DNA of 64,000 nt from Tridacna crocea (lineage: Eukaryota > Mollusca > Bivalvia > Cardiida > Cardiidae): assembly GCA_943736015.1 (NCBI GenBank), contig OX031059.1:59779159-59843158 (forward strand), given 5' to 3'. Shown piece after piece: positions 31,620 to 43,600 of this stretch (within the stretch, counting starts at the first letter, position 1; every line of letters starts with the position of its first letter). The translations under genes and the position numbers were made by a program. The notes beneath the pieces are model-generated. The model was not told where the DNA came from, ran no database searches, and worked only from the letters and a program-made list of their open reading frames with translations.

Positions 31620-34600
31620 GTGTGAACTTTTTAGCAAAGGATTCCTTTTTAGCTCACCTGAGCACGAAGTGCTCATGGTGAGCTATTGTGATCGTGCTGT
31701 GTCCGTCGTCAACTTTTTACCTTGTTTACGCTCCAGAGGCCACATTTTCAGTCCGATACTCATGAAAGTTGGTCAAGTTGTTTGCCTCAATGAAATCCCG
31801 AACGAGTTTGAAAATAGGTCATGTGGGGTCGAAAACTAGGTAACTAGGTCAAATCTTAGAAAAACCTTGTGTTCGCTCTAGAGGCCACAATTTCTGTCCG
31901 ATACTCATGAAAGTTAATCAGGATGTTTGCCTCGATGAAATCTCAGAAGAGTTCGAAAATGGGTCATGTGGGGTCAAAAACTAGGTCACTAGGTCAAATC
32001 TTAGAAAAACCTTATGTACGCTCTAGAGGCCACAGTTTCAGTTAGATACGCATGAAAGTTGGTACGGATGTTTGTCTGGATGATATCTTGGAAGAGTTTG
32101 AAAATGGGTCATGTCGGGTCAAAAACTAGGTCACTAGGTCAAATTTTAGAAAAACCTTGTGTATGCTGTAGAGGCCACATTTTCAGTAGGATACTCATGA
32201 AAGTTGTTCAGGATGTTTGCCTGGATAATATCTCAAATGAGTTTGAAAATGGGTCATTTCGGATCAAAAACTAGGTCACTAGGTCAAATTTTGGAAAAAC
32301 CTTTTGTACGCTCTAGAGGCCACAGTTTCAGTCGGATACTCATGAAAATTGGTCAGGATGTTTGTTTGGATAATATCTTGGACGAGTTCAAAAATGGGTC
32401 ATGTGGGGTCAAAAACTAGGTCACTAGGTCAAATCTTAGAAAAACCTTGTGTACGCTCTAGAGGCCACATTTTCAGTAGGATACTCATGAAAGTTGGTCA
32501 GGATGTTTGCCTTGATGAAATCTCAGAGGAGTTCAAAAATGGGTCATGTGGGGTTAAAAACTAGGTCACTAGGTCAAATCTAAGAAAAACCTTGTGTAAG
32601 CTCTAAAGGCCACATTTTCAGCCGGATACTCATGAAAATTGGTCAGGCTGTTAGCCTGGATGATATCTCAGACAAGATCGAAAATGGGTCATGTGGGGTC
32701 AAAAACTAGGTCACTAGGTCAAATTTTAGACAAACCTTGTGCATGCTGTAGAGGCCACATTTTCAGTCCAAAACTCTTGAAGTAGGTCAGAATGTTTGTC
32801 TTGATGATATCTCGGACAAGTTTGAAAATGGGTCATGTGGGGTCAAAAACTAGGTCACCAGGTCAAATGTTAGAAAAACCTTTTGTAGGCTCTAGAGGCC
32901 ACAATTTCAGTCCAAAACTCTTGTAAGTTGGTCAGAATGTTTGCCTTGATGATATATTAGACAAGTGTGAAAATGGGTCATTGGGGGTTAAAAACTAGGT
33001 CACCAGGTCAAATCTTAGAAAAACCTTGTATATGCTCTGGTTGCCACATTTCCAGTCCAACACTCTTGAAAATGGGTCATGTTGGGTCAAAAACTGGGTC
33101 ATTAGGTCAAATGTTATAAACACCTTTTGTATGCTCTGGGGGACACATTTTCAGTTTGATAGTCTTAAAACTTATTCATAATATTTGTTCTGGTGATACG
33201 TTGAATGAGTTTGAAAATGGGTCATGTGGAGTCAAAAACTAGGTCAGTGGGTCAGATATTAGAAAAACACTGTGTACACTCTAGAGGCTACATTTTATGC
33301 CTGATACTCTTCAGACTTGGTCAGAATGTTTGTTTTGGGGATGTCTCAAAAGACTTTGATAATGGGTAATTGTCGGGTGCAAAAGTAGGTCACTTGGTGA
33401 AATCTTAGAAAAACCTTTTGTACGCTGTAGAGGCCACATTTTCAGTCCAGTACTCATGAAACTTGGTCAGAATGTTTGTCTTATTGATATCTCAAAAGTG
33501 TTTGATGATGGTTAATGTCTGATAAAAAACTAGGTCACTTGGAAACTAAATGGTTCATGTTTGGTCAATAAACTCAGGTGAGAGATTTCAGGGCCATCAT
33601 GGCCCTCCTGTTAGAGATTATTTAAGTCTTCATAAGAAGATAAATATTGTGCATCTTTTATCTCTAAACCACACATTCACAACTTTTAATGATCCTGAGG
33701 ATGAAGCCTTTAAAGGTGGGCTTTTAGAATTTTCACATCACACCATATCAAAAAATATATATATCACTGAAATTTATATGAAAGAACAATACAAATCATC
33801 AATGATTAAGAATCATAAAATTATAAAAAAAAATTTTTTTTGATGATATTCCCTTAGAAGGCTATGTAGCCTCTTAAGCTATTTTTAGATTTTGAGCCAT
33901 AAATAAAAACAAGCATTGTGGGAATGTTAAGTGACTGGCATGTGACTAATGACCCTTAAATTCCATTACATAACAAACATGTAATTATTTTTCATAAAAT
34001 CTTCCTCAGACGCTATGTTTGAAGCTTCATCTGTGTATTTCCGGTATATACATGAACGAGTTGCTCAGGTAAAAATAGAACATGTTTCCTGTCAATGTTG
34101 ACCTGGGTCGTAGTAAATCTCTAATTTCTCTTGTTGAAGGATGGTTTTCGACTACTGGGGTTTTCTGAATGACAATTATAAGGCTTTGGGAGTATAAGGA
34201 TGATATTTTTGTAAAATTATTGTCCAAAATTCTGAAGGGCAACCTTTAAAACATTGTAGGTAAAAGAAGAAAATGCTGGTAACCAGCATTTTCTCATTTT
34301 CTCACAATATTTCCTATTACAGATAAATTTTCTCATTAGAGTTACATTTGAATTATTGTCTCCAAATGCATTGAGTTTGGGCATATCTACTTTTTAGCTC
34401 ACCTGAGCACAAAGTGCTCATGGTGAGCTTTTGTGATTGCCCAATGTCCGGCGTCCGTTATCTGTCGTGCGTCTTCAGTCGTCTGTTGTGCATCGTCCAT
34501 AATTTCTTTAACTCTTTACCACACTAGAAAATTTTAGACTGGTCCAAATTGAAAACATTTGCAGACGACAAAATAAAGGTGACTGAAAAATTGAAATTTG

Positions 34601-37600
34601 TTCTGGGAAGGGTAGAAAACACTGTGGGAAAAGGAGAAAATGCTGGTTACCAGCATTTTCTCCTTTTCCCACATTGTTTTCAAAAGGCTTCTTTCTCAGG
34701 GGCGTCAAAAGTAGGGATTGTGTGGTAATGGATTAAACATCTTCATCTCCTAAACCGCTGGGCCAATCTTCATGAAACATTGGCAGGATTGTTCCTTGGG
34801 TGAAGCTCTACCAAATTTGTTCATCAGATTGAATTCCACTCGTAACTCTTGTTGCCAAACCAAAAGGAAAAAAATAGCAAAATCTTTGAAAATCTTTTTC
34901 TCTGAAAATAGAAGGCGTAGAGCTTTGAAAATTTGGTATGTAGCATCTCCTAGTGGACCTCTACCAAGATTCTTTATATGATGCCCCTGGGTTCAAAACT
35001 GGCCCTGCCCCGGGGGTCACAAGTTTGAAACATAAGAACAAAGAAGTAAAACTTTAAAACTCTTCTTCTCTGAAACAAGAAGGTGCAGAGCTTTGATATT
35101 TGGTATGTAGCATCTCCTAGTGGACCTCTATCAAGAGTGCTCATATGATGTCCCTGGGGTCAAAACTAGCCCTGCCCCGGGGGTCACAAGTTTGATACAT
35201 AGGAACAAAGAAGCAAAATCTTTGAAATTCTTCTCTGAAACTAGAAGGTGCAGAGCTTTGATATTTGGTATGTAGCATCTCCTTGTAGACTTCTACCAAG
35301 ACTGTACATATGATGTCCTTGAAGTCAAAACTGGTCCTGCCCCAGGGATCCCAAGTTTGAAACAATGGAACAAAGAAGTAAAACTTTAAAATTCTTCTTC
35401 TCTGAAACTAGGAGGTGCAGGGCTTTGATATTTGGTATGTAGCATCCCTAGTGAACCTCTACTGAGATTGGTCATATGACGTCCCTGGGGTCAAAACTGG
35501 CCGGGGGTCAGAAGTTTAAAACATAGAAATAAAGAAGGAAAACTTTAAAATTCTTCATGTCCGAAACTAGGTGGTGCAGAGCTTTGATATTTGATAAAAG
35601 AAAAATTAACATTTTCTCAGGGCCATATGAACAAGCTTTTCCATTTTTTAGCTCCACTTGTTATACTGTTGTGATAAGGCATTTTGTTTTCCAATCAAAC
35701 TGATCCAACAACTTCAATAAATTAATTGCCACAATACATGTACATATTTTTTTCTGTATTTTGATGTTTCCCCACCCAAAATGGTTTGTAACAAGACCCT
35801 CTTTTTATTATTGTGTAAAACTAAGAAAATGTAGGTTACTATTATTTTCTTCTTTTCTCACAATGTTTTTCATAGCTTTTTTTCTTTAGTGACCTAAAAT
35901 GCTGGAATGAATGGTAATTGTTAAAAACTTCTACTCGCCGTTACAGAAAAATCAGGCCTGTGGAGCGCTACAGGTGCTCAAGCGCCTCTAGTTTTATTTG
36001 CATGTTTGATAATTGATTCTTTCCTCATGACAGAGCAGCCAGTGGTGAACGAGTTTGTGCACTGACATTATAGACACATTTTACATAGCATGACCTTTTT
36101 GCAAGCATCGTATTTGAGAAAGCTAGAAAATTCAGGGTCAGAAAGCCAATAGTCCTTTAATAATTTTGCAACTTTCGAAGGCATGCTGAGTTGGCTAGAT
36201 TCACTTTCATTATCTGAGTCATTGGCTTTACATTTTCTCACAGACATAGTCCCATAGCGATCCATTTTTACATAGAAAGAAAGAACTTAAAAGTTACTCA
36301 TTTATACAAAATCGGGAAATAATTGACTCCTGATTGTTTTTTGGACTTATTGAGTAGAGTCCTTTAAATAAGAGCCGGCGTCTAATTACAACATTAATCT
36401 GTCGTATTTTCAGATGTTCATGCCATACAGTGTTCAGTAAACAATCATACGATCTAAGGTCATTAATCAATGTGATAATAGACCAATTTGTCCAAGTGTT
36501 GAAATTGTCCTTATCGCCTAACTCTTTACCACACAATCTCGACTTTTAACAACCGTAAGAAAGCAGCCTTTTGAAAACACTGTTGGAAAAGGAGAAAATG
36601 CTTCTTAAACCAAATTTTAATTTTTCAGTCACCTCTATTTTGTCGTCTGCAAATGCTTTCAATTTTGACCAGTCTAAAATTTTCTTGTGTGGTAAACAGT
36701 TAAGAAACATCGCTATTGATGCAGAATGTGTCATAAACTTACAACAATCAGTATCGCAGCAAGTGTGTAAACACCGACAGTTAGTAAAACCCATCAACCA
36801 ATCAGCATAAATCAAATCTCCTTTGGTTCTCCTTTATCGGAGGCATTGTCATGATGCGTGACATTCATGATGTGCGCGTGACTCGAATAAACAATGTCAT
36901 TGAACACGCTTAGCTAGCAGATGCTTACAACAATGAATTTCAAAAGAATTTCTTTTAGGGCCAGCTTGAAGAAAGATGTCGCCACGCATTTTCACCAAAT
37001 GAAAAAATCTTGCGCCAAATTTTTATTTTTGTCGCAAATGGCGACAATGCCGATCGGCAGTGCGAACCCCGATCTCTTAGTAGACTTCTACAAAGTTTCT
37101 TCATATGATGCCCCTGGGGTCAAAACTTGCCCTGCCCCAGAGGTCACAATTTCGAAACATAGGAACAAAGAAGGAAAACTTTAAAATTCTACTTCTCTGA
37201 AACTGGAAGGTGTAGAGCTTTGATATTTTGTAAGTAGCATCTCCTAGTGGACCTCTACCGATTGGTGAGCGATATAGGACCATCATGGTCCTCTTGTTTG
37301 TCATGTGGTAAAGAGTTGAAGCGGTTTAGTTTCTACATGTGTGTGTACATGGTAGATATGACTTTTTACTTGCTTTTTTCACCCACAGCTACTAAAGGAA
37401 AAGAAGGCTCCATCATTTTGGACCTTTGAATATTACCAACAGTTCTTTGATGTTGACACACATCAAGTATTTGGCAGAGTGCTTGGTTCTATGACTCCCC
37501 TGCCTAACAGAAACTATTTGAAATCTCAAATACGACCAAATCCAGACCTATATGGTAGAGTATATTATACATTAAGCTTCTTTAACAGTCAATTTTTCAG

Positions 37601-40600
37601 AGACATAAAGTCATTGTTGTACATCAATTTAACCCTTTACTACACAATACCGACTTTTTATGACCCTAGAAACAAAAGCCTTTTAAAAACAATGTAGGAA
37701 AAGGACAAAATGCAGGTAACCAGCATTTTCTCCTTTCCCCTAAATGTTTTTTACTCTATTAAACAAAAATCGCATCATTGATCCAAATTGGAATTGTCTT
37801 CTACAGATGCTTTCGAATTGGACAGGGCTAGAATTTTGATGTGTGGTAAGGTGTTAACTCTACCAAATGACAGAATTTTAGACTGGTCCAATTTGAAAGC
37901 ACTTGCAGACGACAAAATAAACATGACTCAAAAACTGAAATTTGTTTCCAGCAGGGGTGAAAACATTGTGGGAAAAGGAGAAAATGCTACCAGCATTTTC
38001 TCCTTTTCCCACAATGTTTTCAAAATGCTTCTTATTCAGGGTCGTAAAAACCAGGGATTCTTTGGTAAAGGGTTAAGTAAAAGTAACTTGGCTCAGTGCT
38101 CATAAAACTTTTTACAAGTTCGACTAGCTTGTACGTGAAATTTCAAAGGATTTTGAATATTATTATTTACAACTTTGTGGATTAAATTCTAAACTGTTCA
38201 ATTCCTTCCTCTAGTCTTTTTCTCAGTTTAAATCTTAGGCTGCTAAGTACAGCTTACCGACATTTTGCAGACAGTGTAGATCAAGAAATGTTTCCACAGA
38301 ATCTTGGATCTATACTGTCTAATACACCTTCGGGAGCCAAGATTACGATCACTATGTGGATCTTACCTTGGCTGATTGAGCCTGATTACAAGATTCCTGC
38401 GATGCACCATTTATTGGATGCTGGTTATTATCCCCCTTTACAATATATTTCTAAAAGCCAATGAAATATGGTTTTAAAAAGCAATTACGAATACAATTCC
38501 TTCTATTTAAAAGGTCACTACCTTATTCTGTTCTTATCAAAAATGACATGATACAAGCGATTTCATTCGTTGCAGTTAGAGCTGGCTGCATCCAATGAAA
38601 AAGCTTATAGGGGGAATGTAGAAATCAAGCTTGACCCGCCAAGGGTAGAGTAGAGTAGTGAATCGTCGGCCTTGGCTTGCGAAGATGTGTCTAATGATTT
38701 TTTTTGTCCAAAGAGTAAGTTTGAAATAGCATTCAGGGTTCAACTTATTTAGGAGGATAAAAAGGGTTAATGTCTGTTTTTAACTTTCCTCACCATCTCA
38801 AACATCAATTTAAAATGGGCCATGCTGCGGCAAAATGGGACTTAACCCATTACCACATTATCGCTCTTTTGACAACCCTGAGAAAGAAGCCTGTGGAAAA
38901 GATTTGGGAAAAGGAGAAATTGCTGGTAACCAGCATTTTCTCGTATTCCCACAATGTTTTCCACCCTTCACAAAACATATGTCAAATTTTCAATCACTTT
39001 TATTTTGCAGTCTGCAAGTGCTTTCGATTTGGACAAGCCAAAAATTTTGCCGTTTGGTTAAGAGTTAATGCATATATGCAAAAAGGATTGGCCCAGGTTA
39101 GACATGAAGGCTGATCTGGGCCGCAACTTTTCGCCATTGCTCAATTTTCTTTATGTCCAAAGAAAAGTCTACCTCCTTTTATAAGGTGGTTCTTCAATAA
39201 AGTGGCTATTATGGATCCATGGTGATGTCATAATTTGATGACTTTATTAGTGTGATCATCTGATGCATCACAGAGATCCAATAACTCCTTGCCACACAAC
39301 AAAGTTTCAGGCAAGTCAAGACTTAAAGTATTTGCAGATTGATGATTTATGTTTGCCCCAAATGATTGGGTTTGTTCTTGAAAGGTCAAAAAACATTGTC
39401 GGAAAAGGAGAACATGCTTGCTGTTTACCAGCATTTTCTTCTTTTCCCACAATCTTTTCATAAGTCTTATTTCCCAGTGTCATTAAAACTCAGGATTATG
39501 TGGTAAAGGTACAGAGCAAGTTAACCCTTTACCAAACAATCCCTGGTTTTTACGACCCTGAGATAGAAGCCTTTTGAAAATATTGTGGTGACCAGCATTT
39601 TCTCTTTTTCCCACAATGTTTTCTTACCCTACAGGAAAAATTGGTTGCATTTATTTTGTTGTCTGCAGTTGCTTTCAGTTTGGACCAGTCTAAAATTTTG
39701 TCCTTCAGTAAAGAGTTAAATGAGCATGACCCCAAACCTGCCACTAAAAAAGAGAATTTAAGAAAGTTCTATGGAGAGAACAAAGATCAAATTACTATGT
39801 GGCACTAATTCTATTAACCCTTGTCCTGCTGAATTAGCTAATTATACCTTCAAGTCTAACTAAAGACCCTAAGGTTGCTTTTTCATTTTTTAGCTCACCT
39901 GAGCGCAACGTGCTCAAGGGGAGCTTTTAGGATCACCCGGTGTCCGTCGTCCGTCGTGCGTCGTCAACAATTCTTTAAACATCAACTCCTCCTAAACCGC
40001 TGGGCGGATTTGGACCAAACTTGGCAGGAATGTTCTTTGGGACGTCCTCTTTAAAAATTGTTCACAGAATTTGATTCCATCTAAAACTCTGGTTGCCATG
40101 GCAACCAAATGGAATTTTTAGCAAATTCTTTAAAAATCTTCTCCTCTGAAACCGCCAGTTGGATTTTGAAATAATTTCACAGATATGTTCCTAGGGTGAC
40201 CCTTTTCAAAAATTGTTCGTGAAATTTTGATTCTTCAAAAAATGTGGCTCTGGTGAATGGGGCCTTCTTGCACTATACAGAAATGAAGGAATTCTTTAAA
40301 AATCTTTTCCTCTGAAACCCCTCATCAGATTTTGAAATAATTTCACAGATATGTTCCTTGGGTGACCCTTGTCAAAAATTGTTCGTGAAATTTTGATCCG
40401 TCAAAAAATGTGGCTCTGGTGAATGGGGGCTTCTTGCACTAAACAGAAATGAAGGAATTCTTAAAAAATCTTCTTCTCTGAAACCGCTGGTCAGATTTTG
40501 AAATAATTTCACAGAGTTGTTTCTTGGGTGACCCTTTTAAAAAACTGTTCGCGAAATTTTGATTGGTCAAGAAACATGGCTCTGGTGAATGGGGGCTACT

Positions 40601-43600
40601 TGCACTATACAGAAATGAAGAAATTCTTGAAAATTCTTCTTCTCTGAAATGGCTGGACAGATTTTGAAATAACTTCACAGAGATGTTCCTTGAGTGACCC
40701 TTTTCTAAAATTGTTCGCGAAATTTTGATTGGCCAAGAAACATGGTTCTAGTGAATGGGGGCTACTTGCACTATATGGAAATGAAGAAATTCTTGAAAAT
40801 TCTTCTTCTCTGAAACCCGTGGTCAGATTTTAAAATAATCTGACAGAGATGTTCCTTGGGTGACCCTTTCCAAAAGCTGTACAAATAATTTTGATCCATC
40901 AAGAAACATGGCTCTTGTGAGTGGGTGCTACTTGCACTATACGGACATGATGAAATTCTTTAAAATTCTCTTTCTCTGAAACCCCTGGTCAGATTTTGAA
41001 ATAATTTCAGAGAGATGTTCCTTGGGTGACCCTTTTCAAAACTTGTTCGTAAATTTTGATCCATCAAGAAACATGGCTCTCGTGGATGGGGGCTACTTGC
41101 TTTTATACAGAAATGAAGAATTCTTAAAAATTCTTCTTTTTGAAACTGATGGTCAGATTTCGAAATAACTTTTACAGGTGACCTTTTGAAAATTGCTTGG
41201 CAAAATTATAAATTTGGTTCCAATGTTTCAATACCTCAAAAAAAAAAAAATAGACTATGGTCATCTCAAAAATTCAGGTGAGCAATCCAGGGCCATCTTG
41301 GCCCTCTTGTTTTTGTATGCCAGAAGGGTGGTATTATGTTATGATCCTTGTTATTCATCCATCTGTTAGCAATTTCTTGTGCATGCAGCTCCTCGTTTGG
41401 TTTTCATTGGAATAAGTTCAAACTTACTGCAATGAATTTCTCAATTTCTTTGATGTGTAGTTGTGCTCATGACTTAAAATTTGGATATCTGCAGGCGTTC
41501 TAAATTTTAAGCCATTTTACTGACAAGCCCTTTCGGGTGTATATGAGCCCCTTTGCGAAACTCTTTGTTTTTAACTGGGGGGGGGGGGGGGAGATGGACC
41601 TCCTTATCAGACAGTGTACATTAGAGATCAGACTCCTCATATATTTTGCTGCCATTGCAAAAAAATCCCTCAAGAAAAATCCCATCAATCAAGTCAACTT
41701 TAACCCTTTCCCAAATGACAAATTTTTGGACTAGACCAAATTGAAAGCATTTGCAGATGACAATTCAACTCTTGCTGAAAAGATTATTTCTGTCTATGAT
41801 AGGGTAGAAAACATTGTGGGAAAAGGAGAAAATGCTGGTTACCAGCATTTTCTCCTTTTTCCACAATGTTTTCAAAAGGCTACTATTCCAGACCTGTAAA
41901 ATCCAGAGATTGTTTGGGAAAGGGTTAATGTGTCTTCTGCAGAAGCCTTCAACATGCACAAGTCTTGAATTCCGTGATTTTGCAACCGAGTCATACATTA
42001 TAGAGTTTTAGAGAATTGTTCACTGATATACTTAACTCTGTACCAAAGGACAAAATTATTGACTTGATCAAATTGAAAGCACTTGAAGGTGACAAATGTT
42101 GCTAAACTAGAGATTTCTATCTTTGATAGGGTAGAAAAGATTGTGGAAAACGGTTACCAGCATTTTCTCTTTTTCCTACAATGTTTTCAAAAGCTTTCTT
42201 TCTCAGCGTCATAATAAGTCTGGATTGTGTGGTAATGGTTAAGCATTGCTCTAGGCAAAAGGGGTTTAATGTAATTTTAGGTCCATAAAATCCATTATGT
42301 CTATCTGTCAACTTAATCATGATATAGAATGGCCCTTTGACTTGCTGAAGATCTAACAAAGGCCAAAAAGTTTTTAACCAGGACAGTCTGTGTGAACTGT
42401 ACAGGCTGATATAGGTTGATTCTTTCTGCAGATGCATAAAAACCCCTTTTCACAGGGTCGGACAGCCGCTCATAAAGTGTGCAAACAATTCTTACCAATT
42501 TCATGGTCTAGCTAGTGGTTAATGGTTAACTCTTTACCACATGACAAGATTTTTGACTGGTTCAAATCGAAAGCATTTGCAGACGACAAAATAAAGGTGA
42601 CTGAAAAATTGAAATTTGTTCTGGGAAGGGTAGAAAACACTGTGGGAAAAGGAGAAAATGCTGGTCACCAGCATTTTCTCCTTTTCCTACTGTGTTTTCA
42701 AAAGGCTTCTTTCTCAGGCGTCAAAAGTAGGGATTGTGTGGTAATGGGTTAATTGGAATGTTATATTTTTTTATCTCCATAATACACTTTAGGGCCTTTC
42801 TGGATCTGCACCACATTGGTCTTCACAACAGCTATAGCTGGTAATATGGCCAATTACCTGTCTCTTGGAGGGAAAGAATATACCTGGAGATATGACTTTC
42901 ACAAAGGTAGGGAGAATTATAAATTATAATACATGATCCTGATATTGTACAGTTTTTCATGAAGGCTCAGTAGGGGCCAAAAAACGATACAGGTGTTAAA
43001 ATCACACCTAATGACCCTTCACCAGACATTTACGACATCTAATGACCCCAAAAAAGAATTGATGAAAACTTTGTGGGAAAAGGAGAAAATGCTGGTCACC
43101 AGCATTTTCTCCTTTCCCCACAAAGTTTTCTTCCCAATCACAGACATTGTGTAAAGATTTAAATGTATGGAAAAGATAGTGAAGATGACAATCTGTTATT
43201 ATGTGATTGGTCTAGTGTTAGTTACTGGCAGAAAAATAGATTTTAAAGCAAGCAAGCAAGCAGTAAGCAAATGATAGATTGACCTTACGACTTCATTTAG
43301 AAATTGATTTTTCTGCAAGTAACTAATGCTTTAACCGACTGTACAGTAACAAATTGCCATCTTCAAATAATTTTCATATTTCTAAATGCCATAATTAAAA
43401 TACAATTTTAACATGCTAAAATGACATGTGAATTTGGCTCTATAAACACAGTGCAAGGAAGGCGTGATAAAATCTGCAACATTCCATGCAGAGTGACGTC
43501 GTTCTGTCTAATGTTAGTTGGTGAGTTATTCAATGGAACATAATCTTCATCAGTGTTTTTACTGTAAAGATGAAACTGTTTTCCTTTCATAAAGAAATCG

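Noticed and set aside
32059..32564. Three overlapping 71-residue frames with similar sequence, suggesting a repetitive protein
   Set aside because: They are spaced by exactly the 145-bp unit of the family H array, which is not a multiple of three; the frames are a by-product of the DNA repeat.
42526..42752. Small frames starting at MITE termini, seen at many loci
   Set aside because: The same peptides recur at each copy of the TTAA MITE because they are translations of its arms.
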